Shown here: piece by piece, positions 5,813-13,008 of the stretch
Numbering within the stretch: position 1 is the first letter of the stretch
How the letters are laid out: every line of letters begins with the position of its first letter
Origin: Clostridium sp. CAG:594
GTDB taxonomy: Bacteria > Bacillota_I > Bacilli_A > RF39 > UBA660
Assembly (NCBI GenBank): GCA_000434835.1
Contig: FR881474.1
Coordinates: 53,803-83,764, forward strand
Reading direction: 5' to 3'
DNA: 29,962 nt
Position numbers and translations under genes: made by a program
Notes under the pieces: model-generated
Told to the model about the DNA's origin: nothing
The model's database searches: none
Seen by the model: the letters and a program-made list of their open reading frames with translations, nothing else

Positions 5813-6127
5813 ATGAATAATAAAATTAAAAATCCAAAAACCGAAGTTCCAGAAACTTTAGAAATGAATGATAAAGATTATATGACAACAATGCTTACAA
5901 TAGAAAAAGGTATGGTAAAAGACTATGCAGTAGCATTAACTGAAGCTAGTAATACAGAATTATTTAATGATTATAATGATATGTTTAACGAGATAACAAA
6001 ACTTCAAAGAGAAATTTATAATCTTATGTTCAAAAAAGGCTGGTATGAAATAGAGAAGGCAGAAGAAAACAAAATAACTCAAAAATTAAATATGTTAGAG
6101 GGTTGTATGCCTGAACTTGATAAATAA
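5813..6127 (+). CDS. Spore coat protein, CotF family
   Basis: 104 residues with an AGGAGAAATGTT site before the ATG. The segment from MNDKDYMTTMLTIEKGMVKD through YAVALTEASNTELF, then FNEITKLQREIYNLMFKKGWY, matches the Coat_F domain: D-YM-T-L--EK----Y--A--E-S---L, then L-----Q--IY--M---GWY. CotF-like proteins are helical-bundle coat components assembled on the forespore by the mother cell. Members also exist in genomes with reduced sporulation, so the gene alone does not prove that the organism sporulates. It ends about 25 nt before the tRNA-Ala promoter. Confidence 0.8.
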   Translation: MNNKIKNPKTEVPETLEMNDKDYMTTMLTIEKGMVKDYAVALTEASNTELFNDYNDMFNEITKLQREIYNLMFKKGWYEIEKAEENKITQKLNMLEGCMPELDK

Positions 6128-6151
6128 TATTTAAAAAAATTAAATTAGGTA

Positions 6152-6180
6152 TTGATTTTTATAAATCTTTTTGATATTAT
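6152..6180 (+). promoter_or_regulatory. Promoter of tRNA-Ala
   Basis: TTGATT (6152-6157), 17-bp spacer, TATTAT (6175-6180). Confidence 0.65.
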
Positions 6181-6211
6181 TAATATGCACTTGATTGTTG
6201 CATATTTTTCT

Positions 6212-6288
6212 GGGGCTTTAGCTCAGCTGGCTAGAGCGCCTCGCTTGCACCGAGGAGGTCAGGGGTTCGAATCCCCTAAGCTCCACCA
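6212..6288 (+). tRNA. tRNA-Ala (anticodon TGC)
   Basis: Acceptor GGGGCTT/AAGCTCC, D arm GCTC/GAGC, anticodon stem CCTCG/CGAGG with loop CTTGCAC, T arm AGGGG-TTCGAAT-CCCCT, and encoded CCA; 77 nt. Confidence 0.97.
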
Positions 6289-6302
6289 TGAAGAATATAA
6301 AG

Positions 6303-6325
6303 CCACTCGGCAGAGAGTGGTTTTT
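6303..6325 (+). terminator. Terminator after tRNA-Ala
   Basis: CCACTC/GAGTGG stem, 6-nt loop, TTTTT. Confidence 0.85.
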
Positions 6326-6423
6326 GTATAAATACATTTTGGTTCGAACCACCTGATTCAAGTAAAATTATCAATTCTAAAAAGCAGGTGAAAAATATTT
6401 TTTGTAAAAAAATCAAAAAAATG

Positions 6424-6452
6424 TTGATTTTTTAAAATATATATAGTAGAAT
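6424..6452 (+). promoter_or_regulatory. Promoter of the tRNA-Ile/tRNA-Glu transcript
   Basis: TTGATT (6424-6429), 17-bp spacer, TAGAAT (6447-6452), about 30 nt before tRNA-Ile. Confidence 0.65.
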
Positions 6453-6483
6453 TAAATAGTCAGTTTTACCAGTACTATGAAAT

Positions 6484-6560
<77 letters not shown>

Positions 6561-6577
6561 TTTTATAATTATAAACT

Positions 6578-6654
6578 GGCGCGTTGGTGAAGTGGTTTAA
6601 CACACCGCCCTTTCACGGCGGCATTCATGGGTTCAAATCCCATACGCGTCACCA
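6578..6654 (+). tRNA. tRNA-Glu (anticodon TTC)
   Basis: Acceptor GGCGCGT/ACGCGTC, anticodon stem CCGCC/GGCGG with loop CTTTCAC, T arm ATGGG-TTCAAAT-CCCAT, and encoded CCA; 77 nt. It is co-transcribed with tRNA-Ile, 17 nt upstream. Confidence 0.97.
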
Positions 6655-6665
6655 TATAAAAAATA

Positions 6666-6689
6666 AACCTTGAGAAATCAAGGTTTTTT
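6666..6689 (+). terminator. Terminator after tRNA-Glu
   Basis: AACCTTGA/TCAAGGTT stem with a GAAA tetraloop, then T residues. Confidence 0.92.
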
Positions 6690-6756
6690 CTTTTTGTCTA
6701 TTTAAACACATGAATGAAAAAAGTGTTAAACCATTTCCTTAATAAATATATATAAT

Positions 6757-6784
6757 AATAAAAACAGAACTAACTTAGTTCTGT
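6757..6784 (-). terminator. Terminator of the coiled-coil protein gene (minus strand)
   Basis: On the minus strand ACAGAACTA/TAGTTCTGT forms a 9-bp stem with a 3-nt loop, followed by a T run. It begins at the stop codon of the gene. Confidence 0.88.
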
Positions 6785-7563
6785 TACATAAATAGATTAT
6801 TCAAATTTTCCATTCTATTTTTAGCTTCCTTTATTTCAGCTTCTTTTTTACTTAAATATTCTTCTATTTCGCTTGGTACAGTTTCCCATTCAAGATTTCT
6901 TATAATACTTAACTGTTCGTTATTATCTAGCATACTAAACTCATTTTCAATATATTCTATTGCTTTTAGTGCGGGAAGCTTATTAATTGCATCTTTACAT
7001 CTATCTATTGTGTTTATTGCACTAAAACCTCCGTATTCTTTTTGTTTGGTATTATTTTCTTCTTCGTACGTTTTAGCATTGTTTATCATCTTTGATAATT
7101 CTTTAAATAGGCTTTCATCTATTTCTTCAAAATTAGTACATAGTCTTTTAAAAAGAACGTTAAGCTCATATAAAGCATCCTCTAAAATCATTTCATTTTT
7201 AATATGCCGTCTTAATATTGTCATCAAATCATTTTTATAATCACTTAGTGGTGAACGTTTTAAATAAGATTTTGTATTTTGAATTTCATTATTCAAAAAG
7301 GCCTCTTTGTTTTTTGCATTTTTACTTTCACTTATTAAGTCAGCTATTTTATTCATAATTTCTAAGTATCTAGAATCTTTAGTAATCGTAGTTTCCATAT
7401 CATTTATTAAGGCGTCCATTTTAAAGTTATTGTATCCTCTTGAGATGTTATTTATACTGTTTTCAAGATTATTACAAAATCTTTTTATTTCATCCTTATA
7501 ATATTTTTTCATTTCATACGTTAATGAATCATACTCTTTTCCAAACTTTAAATAGTCGTACAT
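6784..7563 (-). CDS. Helical/coiled-coil protein of unknown function
   Basis: About 259 residues from ATG 7563 (MYDYLKFGKEYDSL), which has the best spacing from the AGGTGAT site. In-frame GTG and ATG codons at 7572 and 7569 are alternatives that overlap that site. The protein is rich in K, E, N and L and is predicted almost entirely helical, with no signal peptide, transmembrane segment or recognisable catalytic motif. Heptad-like patterns occur around the centre (EDALYELNVLFKRLC) and at the C-terminus (KKEAEIKEAKNRMENLNNL). I do not recognise a family. It lies downstream of the RodA-like gene on the same strand but has its own promoter-like TTGATA...TATAAA region and its own terminator, so it need not be co-expressed. 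Confidence 0.7.
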   Translation of the reverse strand: MYDYLKFGKEYDSLTYEMKKYYKDEIKRFCNNLENSINNISRGYNNFKMDALINDMETTITKDSRYLEIMNKIADLISESKNAKNKEAFLNNEIQNTKSYLKRSPLSDYKNDLMTILRRHIKNEMILEDALYELNVLFKRLCTNFEEIDESLFKELSKMINNAKTYEEENNTKQKEYGGFSAINTIDRCKDAINKLPALKAIEYIENEFSMLDNNEQLSIIRNLEWETVPSEIEEYLSKKEAEIKEAKNRMENLNNLFM

Positions 7564-7592
7564 AATCATCACCTATTATGATTTTATAACAA

Positions 7593-7608
7593 TGATAAAG
7601 GTTTATCA
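7593..7608. promoter_or_regulatory. Inverted repeat in the promoter region of the coiled-coil gene
   Basis: TGATAAAGGTTTATCA has 7-bp perfect arms around a 2-bp centre. On the minus strand it overlaps the TTGATA box that could serve as -35 for the gene starting at 7563, so it may be an operator. It could also be a weak hairpin at the end of the RodA-like transcript. Confidence 0.35.
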
Positions 7609-7621
7609 ACAAAATTATTTT

Positions 7622-8728
7622 TTACTTTACATAATTTCTATCATAATTTAAAACAAGTGCAATTCCAATCATATAACTAATAAGTGATGAACCGCCATAA
7701 CTGATAAAGGGAAGGGTTATACCAGTTATTGGCAAAAGTCCAATATTCATTCCTATATTTTGTATTTGTTGATATAAAATCATGGTAATAAAACCAATTA
7801 TAATGTACCTATGAGACTTATTATTACACTTACTTGCTAAATAAATAAGTCCAAAATCAAACAAACAAATACAAAAAATTAGAAAGGAGGCTCCTAAAAG
7901 ACCAAAATTACTCGCAAAGATAGAAAAAATAAAATCCGTGTGCGCTTCTGGAATATAAATTGGCGTGTTGCCAACTCCAAAACCAAACAATCCCGCTGCC
8001 TTAATCGCAGCAGTTGCGTTAGTAAGTTGCATCCCACTTTTATTAGACCAATCAAGTAGGCGATCTATTCGGTAGAAAAATGACGTACCAAAAACATTTA
8101 TAAAATTGTCTTCAAAATTAAAATAAAAGTATAAAAATGCACCCGCTAAAATAGAGACCACCAAAAACACACAAATAAAAATACTTTTTTTAATTCCATA
8201 TATAAAAAGCATGACAAAAGATATTAAAAAATAAATTATTACCATACCAGTATCAGGTTCTAAGAAGGTTAATACAGAAGGAATCATGGTAACTAACATA
8301 ATTATTAAAAACAACTTAAAATCATCCTTAAAATTACTTTTTGGATGTTTTTTTTCATAATCTTCAAAAATGTGTGCATTAAACAAAATTAAAATAAGCT
8401 TCATAAACTCACTAGGCTGAAAAGATCCAATGCCAGGTATTACAAACCAGCATTTAGAACCATTTACTTCACTGCCAAATATTAAAAGTAGGAAAAGTAA
8501 TATGTTCCCTGCAATATATAAATAAAATGAATATTTTGTTAAAAACTTTAAATTCTTATTCGTACTTATAATTATTAAAATAAAACCAAGTAGGTACCAT
8601 AAAACTTGTTTTGTTATTATTGATTTAGAAGAAATATTTAAACTTGCACTATAAATGGATGCTATGCTAATTATAAAAAAAACTATCAAAGGAATTATAA
8701 TTTCATATTTAATTAAGTTTTTCTTCAT
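7622..8728 (-). CDS. rodA: SEDS peptidoglycan glycosyltransferase, RodA/FtsW family
   Basis: 368 residues, about ten transmembrane helices, and an AAAAGGAGTG site before the ATG. SEDS hallmarks are all visible: NGSKCWFVIPGIGSFQPSEF after the third or fourth helix, LEPDTG with the catalytic Asp, LQQTNAT-like LTNATAAIKAAGLFGFG, PEAHTDFIFS, and the C-terminal GLLPITGITLPFISYGGSSL. SEDS proteins polymerise lipid II into glycan strands together with a class B penicillin-binding protein, RodA in elongation and FtsW in division. The length and the KPSEF-like region suggest RodA. No partner PBP, mre or division gene is adjacent, so RodA against FtsW (or a sporulation SpoVE-type copy) is not settled. 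Confidence 0.9.
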   Translation of the reverse strand: MKKNLIKYEIIIPLIVFFIISIASIYSASLNISSKSIITKQVLWYLLGFILIIISTNKNLKFLTKYSFYLYIAGNILLFLLLIFGSEVNGSKCWFVIPGIGSFQPSEFMKLILILFNAHIFEDYEKKHPKSNFKDDFKLFLIIMLVTMIPSVLTFLEPDTGMVIIYFLISFVMLFIYGIKKSIFICVFLVVSILAGAFLYFYFNFEDNFINVFGTSFFYRIDRLLDWSNKSGMQLTNATAAIKAAGLFGFGVGNTPIYIPEAHTDFIFSIFASNFGLLGASFLIFCICLFDFGLIYLASKCNNKSHRYIIIGFITMILYQQIQNIGMNIGLLPITGITLPFISYGGSSLISYMIGIALVLNYDRNYVK

Positions 8729-8792
8729 ATTTTTTCACTCCTTTTAGTAATTTTAACCAAGTATACTCATAAAATTTTATGGGAGGATGGTT

Positions 8793-9122
8793 ATGAAAGA
8801 TAAATTTCCGGAAATTTATAAAAATAAAATAAATAATCTAAAATCAAAAGTCCAAAAGGATTTTTATTATCATGCAACTGATTTTAATCAAGATAATATA
8901 AATGGGCATGCTATAAGAGGTGAACAATTAAGTAAAACTGACTTAATAAACAAGATAAATAACATATTTAAAAGACCAGATTATGTTTATCAAGCTGATG
9001 TTAATATTATGTACAAAAATGGTAAAAATATAGATAAAAAAATAATTGGTTTTAAAGATAATTACATAATGACGAGTGATGGAGACAGAATCTTTATAGA
9101 TGAAATTTCTAACATAAAATAA
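8793..9122 (+). CDS. Small protein of unknown function
   Basis: 109 residues from ATG 8793, which sits 6 nt after GGGAGG. The ATG at 8787 touches that site and is unlikely to be used. The N-terminal half is basic and helical (MKDKFPEIYKNKINNLKSK, then FYYHATDFNQDN). The C-terminal half looks beta-rich (YQADVNIMYKNGKNIDKKI, then IGFKDNYIMTSDGDRIFIDE). I see no membrane segment and no catalytic motif, and I do not recognise the family. It is divergent from the RodA-like gene and shares a bidirectional terminator with the CotZ gene. Confidence 0.72.
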   Translation: MKDKFPEIYKNKINNLKSKVQKDFYYHATDFNQDNINGHAIRGEQLSKTDLINKINNIFKRPDYVYQADVNIMYKNGKNIDKKIIGFKDNYIMTSDGDRIFIDEISNIK

Positions 9123-9146
9123 AAGACCACCTAAGTGGCCTTTTTT
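9121..9146. terminator. Bidirectional terminator between convergent genes
   Basis: AAAAGACCAC/GTGGCCTTTT pair with one mismatch around a CTAA loop. The A run and the T run serve the minus and plus strands respectively, so it ends both the small gene at 8793 and the cotZ-like gene. Confidence 0.85.
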
Positions 9147-9552
9147 AAACACCTTCAACGTAAGTATCTGCTAAACATTTTATAGAGCAGCAGCAATCAG
9201 TATTTACTGTGCAAAATGAGTTGGTTGCAGTATAAGTACTTGTTCCAGCATTATATGTTAACACTCTTAAAGTAGCACAGCATCCATCAACTTTTTCTAC
9301 TCTAAATATATTTGAAGTAGTTTCTTCATTAGGTGTATTTGATACTGGCATAGCAAGTGCTGCTCCGTTACATGTATATAAAGTTACTGGTCTTGTGTTA
9401 AAATCAACGCTTGAGTTTGGACCAAAGTATGCTCTTGTACATGTTTCAAGGCAAGTATCACCAGGACAAACTTCGCTTTGAAGAATATTTATAACTTTTA
9501 ATATTTCAGCGATACAGTTGCATTTTGAATTTGTTTTAGAATCATTACACAT
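9145..9552 (-). CDS. cotZ: Spore coat protein, CotY/CotZ family
   Basis: 135 residues from ATG 9552 (MCNDSKTNSKCNCIAE), which follows AAAGGGTGAATATT. A longer frame to 9639 is only an upstream open stretch. The protein is cysteine-rich: CNC at the start, CPGDTCLETC in the middle, then VDGCCATLRVL and the C-terminal CTVNTDCCCSIKCLADTYV. This pattern (C-C-IK-L-D-FV ending, FRVE-V-DCCATL core) is that of CotY/CotZ, which form disulfide-linked lattices in the spore outer coat or crust. On the minus strand upstream, AC, 16 bp, then AATATGCTA loosely fits a late mother-cell sigma-K promoter, while no good sigma-A promoter is seen. The position, apart from other coat genes, suggests single-gene control. 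Confidence 0.85.
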   Translation of the reverse strand: MCNDSKTNSKCNCIAEILKVINILQSEVCPGDTCLETCTRAYFGPNSSVDFNTRPVTLYTCNGAALAMPVSNTPNEETTSNIFRVEKVDGCCATLRVLTYNAGTSTYTATNSFCTVNTDCCCSIKCLADTYVEGV

Positions 9553-9633
9553 AATATTCACCCTTTCTATCTTTTTCATTAGTAGCATATTCAAATTACT
9601 GTAAAAAGTGCAAGTCAAACGTCCATATAAAAC

Positions 9634-9662
9634 TTGCATTTTAAAGCTTATTGATATATAAT
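9634..9662 (+). promoter_or_regulatory. Promoter of the EIIB-like gene
   Basis: TTGCAT (9634-9639), 17-bp spacer, TATAAT (9657-9662). Confidence 0.75.
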
Positions 9663-9680
9663 TCTAAATAGGTGATAGAT

Positions 9681-10007
9681 ATGACAGAGTTATTAAAGTA
9701 TGTTATTATACTAGCAGTACTTGTAATAATTGCGTTAGTGGTTATTAAAGCTAGTAAGCCAGATTTTAAATATGAGGCAAATAAATTAGTGGAATACCTA
9801 GGTGGTATAAAAAACATTACCAACATGGAAGTTAGTGTATCAAGATTTAAAGTAACACTTAAAGATCCATCTAAGGTAAATAAAGAGGGCATTCAAAAGC
9901 TTGGAGCAAGAGGCATTGTTGAAATAGATAACACAATTAAAATAATATTTCAAAAAGATGCTAAAAAATTAAAAAAATGCATTGAGCAATTAAATGAGGA
10001 CCAATAA
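9681..10007 (+). CDS. Membrane-anchored PTS EIIB-like protein lacking the phosphorylated cysteine
   Basis: 108 residues; ATG 9681 lies 6 nt after TAGGTG. Residues 5-24 form one transmembrane helix (LKYVIILAVLVIIALVVIKA), so the rest is probably cytosolic. From residue 36 it follows the glucose-type EIIB domain: VEYLGGIKNITNMEVSVSRF, then KVTLKDPSKV and GARGIVEIDNTIKIIF. In working EIIB domains the strand after N-x reads D-A-C-I-T-R-L, where Cys takes phosphate from EIIA. Here it reads E-V-S-V-S-R-F, with Ser52 in place of Cys. It therefore cannot act as a normal sugar-PTS phosphocarrier. There is no EIIC or EIIA nearby. It precedes the KinB-like kinase on the same strand by about 90 nt. A sensory or scaffolding role is inference. 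Confidence 0.78.
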   Translation: MTELLKYVIILAVLVIIALVVIKASKPDFKYEANKLVEYLGGIKNITNMEVSVSRFKVTLKDPSKVNKEGIQKLGARGIVEIDNTIKIIFQKDAKKLKKCIEQLNEDQ

Positions 10008-10036
10008 TTTACAAAAAAATTAAAAAAACTACAAAA

Positions 10037-10070
10037 TTCGACAAAATACGGCACGCTACATGCGTATAAT
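10037..10070 (+). promoter_or_regulatory. Spo0A box and -10 upstream of the KinB-like kinase
   Basis: TTCGACAAA (10037-10045) is the reverse complement of TTTGTCGAA, the Spo0A-binding core. TATAAT lies at 10065-10070. The TCGACA half that could serve as -35 stands 21 bp from the -10, a wide spacing like that of Spo0A-activated sigma-A promoters such as spoIIG. This is direct sequence evidence for the box; regulation by Spo0A is inference. Confidence 0.65.
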
Positions 10071-10095
10071 TATCTTTAGAGAAAGGGTGATTTAT

Positions 10096-11298
10096 ATGTT
10101 AGCGTCCGTATTTTTAAGTTTAATTTATTTGTTTTTCCCATTATGCTGTTACTTTATGTACGTAGTTTACACGAAGGTAAAAGATGAAAGGGAGAAGATG
10201 ATATTTTTTGATTTAGCACTTTTTAGTAGTTATTACTTATGCTCGAGGTTTAGTAATCTTCCTATTGCAGCTTGTTTTTTAATAAACATACCACTTCTTC
10301 TTTCAATATACAAAAAAAGAGTGTTCCCATCCGTTGTTCTTTTATTTACAACATCCATATTTTTATGGGATGTATATAATTCAAATATATATTTGTTTTT
10401 AATTCAGTATTTAATAATATTTACTCTTGGGTACTTTACGAAGATAAATATTAACAACGTGTTTTTAATTTGCAAGGTCATGTTTGGAATTATAATATCA
10501 ATATTTTTTCCAAATGATATACTAAATGTTAAATTATTAGGCTATGCTTTTTTAGTATGGATAATTATGTATCTTGTATTTTATGCAATTATAAAGTTTT
10601 ATGATAAGGTATCAAAAGTTGTAGAACTTTATAGTTCTCTTGAAGAAATAACAAAGGAAAAGAAATTATATGAATCACTATTTAAAATTACTCATGAAAT
10701 AAAGAATCCACTTGCAGTATGCAAAGGATACCTTGATATGTTTGACGTAAACAATCCTGCAAAAGCAAGTAGGTATGCTGGTATAATTGATCAAGAAATA
10801 GATAGAACTCTTCTTTTATTAAAAGACTTTTCAAACGTTTCAAAGCTTAATATTGATAAAGAAAAAATGGAAGTTGGAATGCTTTTAGATGATGTTTGTG
10901 ACGAGGCTGAACTTATTTTAGATAATAACATAAAATTCATTTCAGATATTAAGGACGACGATGTTTATATAGAAGCTGACTATAACAGAATAAAACAAGT
11001 ATTAATAAACGTAATAAAAAACTCTAAGGAAGCGATTACTTCTAAAGGAAAGATAGTTTTGAAAACCTATAAGAAAAAAGGTAATTATGTTATGGAAATA
11101 AGTGATAATGGGATTGGAATGGATAAATCTACTAAAGATAAGATTGGAACAGCGTTTTACACGACTAAAAGTAATGGAACTGGACTTGGAGTATGTTTTT
11201 CAAAGGAAATAGTAGAAAAGCATAAGGGAACAATGAAATACACATCTAAAATGGGAGAGGGAACAACCGTTAAAATAACTCTTCCTATAAAAAAATAA
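10096..11298 (+). CDS. KinB-like multipass sensor histidine kinase (probable sporulation kinase)
   Basis: 400 residues from ATG 10096, after AAAGGGTGA. The N-terminal half (about 1-175) has six to seven hydrophobic helices with almost no extracellular domain, as in KinB of Bacillus. The dimerisation/phosphotransfer segment is FKITHEIKNPLAVCKGYLDM with H200. The ATPase domain has an N box (IKQVLINVIKNSKEAI), G1 (ISDNGIGMD), an F box (GTAFYTTKS) and G2 (GTGLGVCFSKEI). The enzyme would autophosphorylate at H200 and pass phosphate to a response regulator. No regulator is adjacent, which is typical of phosphorelay kinases feeding Spo0F/Spo0A. A Spo0A box in its promoter suggests feedback. The nearest alternative is another orphan 5TM/6TM kinase. 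A bidirectional terminator follows. Confidence 0.82.
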   Translation: MLASVFLSLIYLFFPLCCYFMYVVYTKVKDEREKMIFFDLALFSSYYLCSRFSNLPIAACFLINIPLLLSIYKKRVFPSVVLLFTTSIFLWDVYNSNIYLFLIQYLIIFTLGYFTKININNVFLICKVMFGIIISIFFPNDILNVKLLGYAFLVWIIMYLVFYAIIKFYDKVSKVVELYSSLEEITKEKKLYESLFKITHEIKNPLAVCKGYLDMFDVNNPAKASRYAGIIDQEIDRTLLLLKDFSNVSKLNIDKEKMEVGMLLDDVCDEAELILDNNIKFISDIKDDDVYIEADYNRIKQVLINVIKNSKEAITSKGKIVLKTYKKKGNYVMEISDNGIGMDKSTKDKIGTAFYTTKSNGTGLGVCFSKEIVEKHKGTMKYTSKMGEGTTVKITLPIKK

Positions 11299-11330
11299 CA
11301 TCTACATTTTACTTTGTAGATGTTTTATTT
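11292..11330. terminator. Bidirectional terminator between convergent genes
   Basis: AACATCTAC/GTAGATGTT with a 10-nt loop, flanked by an A run on the left and a T run on the right. It ends both the kinase (+) and the phosphoesterase-like (-) transcripts. The stop codon of the latter lies in the loop. Confidence 0.87.
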
Positions 11331-12145
11331 ATTCTGTATAAATTTAAAGTAGGGTGGTTAAATAGTCTAACTTTTATACCTTTAGTTCCACATCCTGCGT
11401 TTATGTAAAGCTTAGTATTACCAACTTTTTGATATCCTTTTTTGTATTTGCTAGATATAAATAATTCTCTAAGCTTTGGAATGTTTATCTCTCCATTAAG
11501 GGTATGACCTGCAATTGCCATATCGATGTTTGCATCATTAAAATCATCTATGTCATCAGGATTATGGATGGCAAGTATTTTAAAGTAAGGAGCAGCCTCA
11601 CCACTTTCTAGGTATTCTTTATTGACACTTTTATCCATAATTATTATTGGTGTGTTACTTTCATCATAAATGCTTTGAGGATTATTGTTTAAATTAGTAA
11701 ATCCTGCCATACCAAGTATTTCATTAGTATCTTCAAAGTCTTCTTCACCGGTAGTATAATACTTACCAAGCTCGGTATCTATCTTGTTTAACCACTTTTT
11801 TAAAAATGTTTTATCTTCATCTGTTATATCGTAGTTTTTGCTTATTAAGTCACCTGTAAAAATAACTACATCAACATTATTTTCGTTTATTTTTTTAACT
11901 ATCTTTTTTATATCGCTTTTATTAATTGTTGAGCCATAATATATATCAGATATTTGAAGTATTTTAATACCACTTGAAAGATTACTTATCTTACTTGTTT
12001 TTATGTTATAGTCTTTAATGAAAATTCCTTTAGGGCCAATAAAAAATGCATAAATTATTATAAATAAAATAAGTAAAAATAACTTAACTTGCCATTTTAA
12101 TTTTCTTTTCTTCTTAGGTTTTGTTTCATCTTTTTCTTTAGTCAC
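11309..12145 (-). CDS. Membrane-anchored metallophosphoesterase-like protein with degraded active site
   Basis: 278 residues with a GTG start 6 nt after GGGAGG. A basic N-terminus and one transmembrane helix (residues 19-37) precede a domain related to YkuE/YaeI calcineurin-like phosphoesterases. Several metal ligands of the family are altered. The DxH motif reads ISDIYYGS (D67, but Tyr69 for His). GDxx is intact (FTGDLIS, D99). GNHD reads TTGEEDF, losing both Asn and His. The later His is kept (AIHNPDD, H194). GHTHGG reads AGHTLNGE (H214 kept, second His lost). Dinuclear metal catalysis is therefore doubtful. It follows the CPBP protease gene with a 3-nt gap, its ribosome-binding site overlapping that gene's stop, so the two are translationally linked. 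Confidence 0.8.
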   Translation of the reverse strand: MTKEKDETKPKKKRKLKWQVKLFLLILFIIIYAFFIGPKGIFIKDYNIKTSKISNLSSGIKILQISDIYYGSTINKSDIKKIVKKINENNVDVVIFTGDLISKNYDITDEDKTFLKKWLNKIDTELGKYYTTGEEDFEDTNEILGMAGFTNLNNNPQSIYDESNTPIIIMDKSVNKEYLESGEAAPYFKILAIHNPDDIDDFNDANIDMAIAGHTLNGEINIPKLRELFISSKYKKGYQKVGNTKLYINAGCGTKGIKVRLFNHPTLNLYRINKTSTK

Positions 12146-12148
12146 TTT

Positions 12149-12871
12149 TTACCTCCCAATTATTTGAACCATAACAAGTACCGTGTTATGAAGCATATGA
12201 ATTATTATTGGTAGTGTGATATTGTCTGTTTTACATAAAAGGTAAGCAAAACAAGATCCCATTGCACCATATGGTATTACGTATAGAAAGTCAAGTGGGG
12301 ATGTAAAGCTACCTAAAACGTGTAATAAACCGAATAATAAACCACTTAAAATAACGAATAACCATTTAACTTTAATTAGACCATAAAATGATTTTCTAAA
12401 TACCATTTCTTCTAATATTGGTGCAACAATAGAACAAGTAAAAAGCATATACATAGGAGCAGATTTAATACTTTCTCTAACAAGAGCTTCGTTTGTTGAT
12501 ACGTTTTGCTTTAAAATTAAACTAATTAAAAACGAAGACGTAGTCATGATTATGCATCCTAAAAGCCAGCAGTTAACGGATAATAAGGCTCTTTTTGAAA
12601 AGTTTTTCTTTAAGTCTTTAAAACCTTTTATTATGTCTTTTTTAAACATAAGTAAAAGTGTTATTACGTATACAAGGTCCGTTAAAGCAAACAAAAATAT
12701 TCTAGGTATTCTAGGAATTTTAGATATAGAAACACCAAACGAACTAATTAATCCAATTAAAAAATTACTTTGATAAAGTAAATAAATTAATATAACAAGT
12801 AGGTACTTATAATTATCTTTAAACCAATTTTTTACTTTGTTTTCCATTTCTTCTAAGGCATTTAATATCAT
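12149..12871 (-). CDS. CPBP-family intramembrane metalloprotease
   Basis: 240 residues from ATG 12871, 6 nt after AGAGGTG. A GTG at 12878-12880 lies in the ribosome-binding site. About six to seven hydrophobic segments are present. The glutamate-type protease motifs are all visible: EExxxR (ILEEMVFRKSF; E154, E155, R159), FxxxH (LLFGLLHV; F180, H184) and HxxxN (IIIHMLHNT; H225, N229). CPBP (Abi) proteins include eukaryotic CAAX proteases and bacterial enzymes for bacteriocin self-immunity or membrane-protein processing. No peptide or bacteriocin gene is next to it. It forms a two-gene operon with the phosphoesterase-like gene. An extended -10 (TGTTATAAT on the minus strand, about 12893-12898) lies just upstream. 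Confidence 0.88.
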   Translation of the reverse strand: MILNALEEMENKVKNWFKDNYKYLLVILIYLLYQSNFLIGLISSFGVSISKIPRIPRIFLFALTDLVYVITLLLMFKKDIIKGFKDLKKNFSKRALLSVNCWLLGCIIMTTSSFLISLILKQNVSTNEALVRESIKSAPMYMLFTCSIVAPILEEMVFRKSFYGLIKVKWLFVILSGLLFGLLHVLGSFTSPLDFLYVIPYGAMGSCFAYLLCKTDNITLPIIIHMLHNTVLVMVQIIGR

Positions 12872-12945
12872 CTTTATCACCTCTATTTTAAATTATAACA
12901 TCAAATTAGGAAATTATAAAACGTTTTATGTGCATTAGATAAAAT

Positions 12946-12973
12946 TTGACTTTTTAAAAAGTTTAAATATAAT
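12946..12973 (+). promoter_or_regulatory. Promoter of the repeat-protein gene
   Basis: TTGACT (12946-12951), 16-bp spacer, TATAAT (12968-12973). An ATG at 12985 would lie within a few bases of the transcription start, which favours the later start at 13009. Confidence 0.7.
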
Positions 12974-13008
12974 AATAGCGCTAAATGAAAAAAAGGGATG
13001 AAAAAGAT

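Noticed and set aside
9553..9639. N-terminal extension of the CotZ-like protein
   Set aside because: The stretch carries the ribosome-binding site and promoter region, and CotZ relatives start at the cysteine-rich part (ATG 9552).
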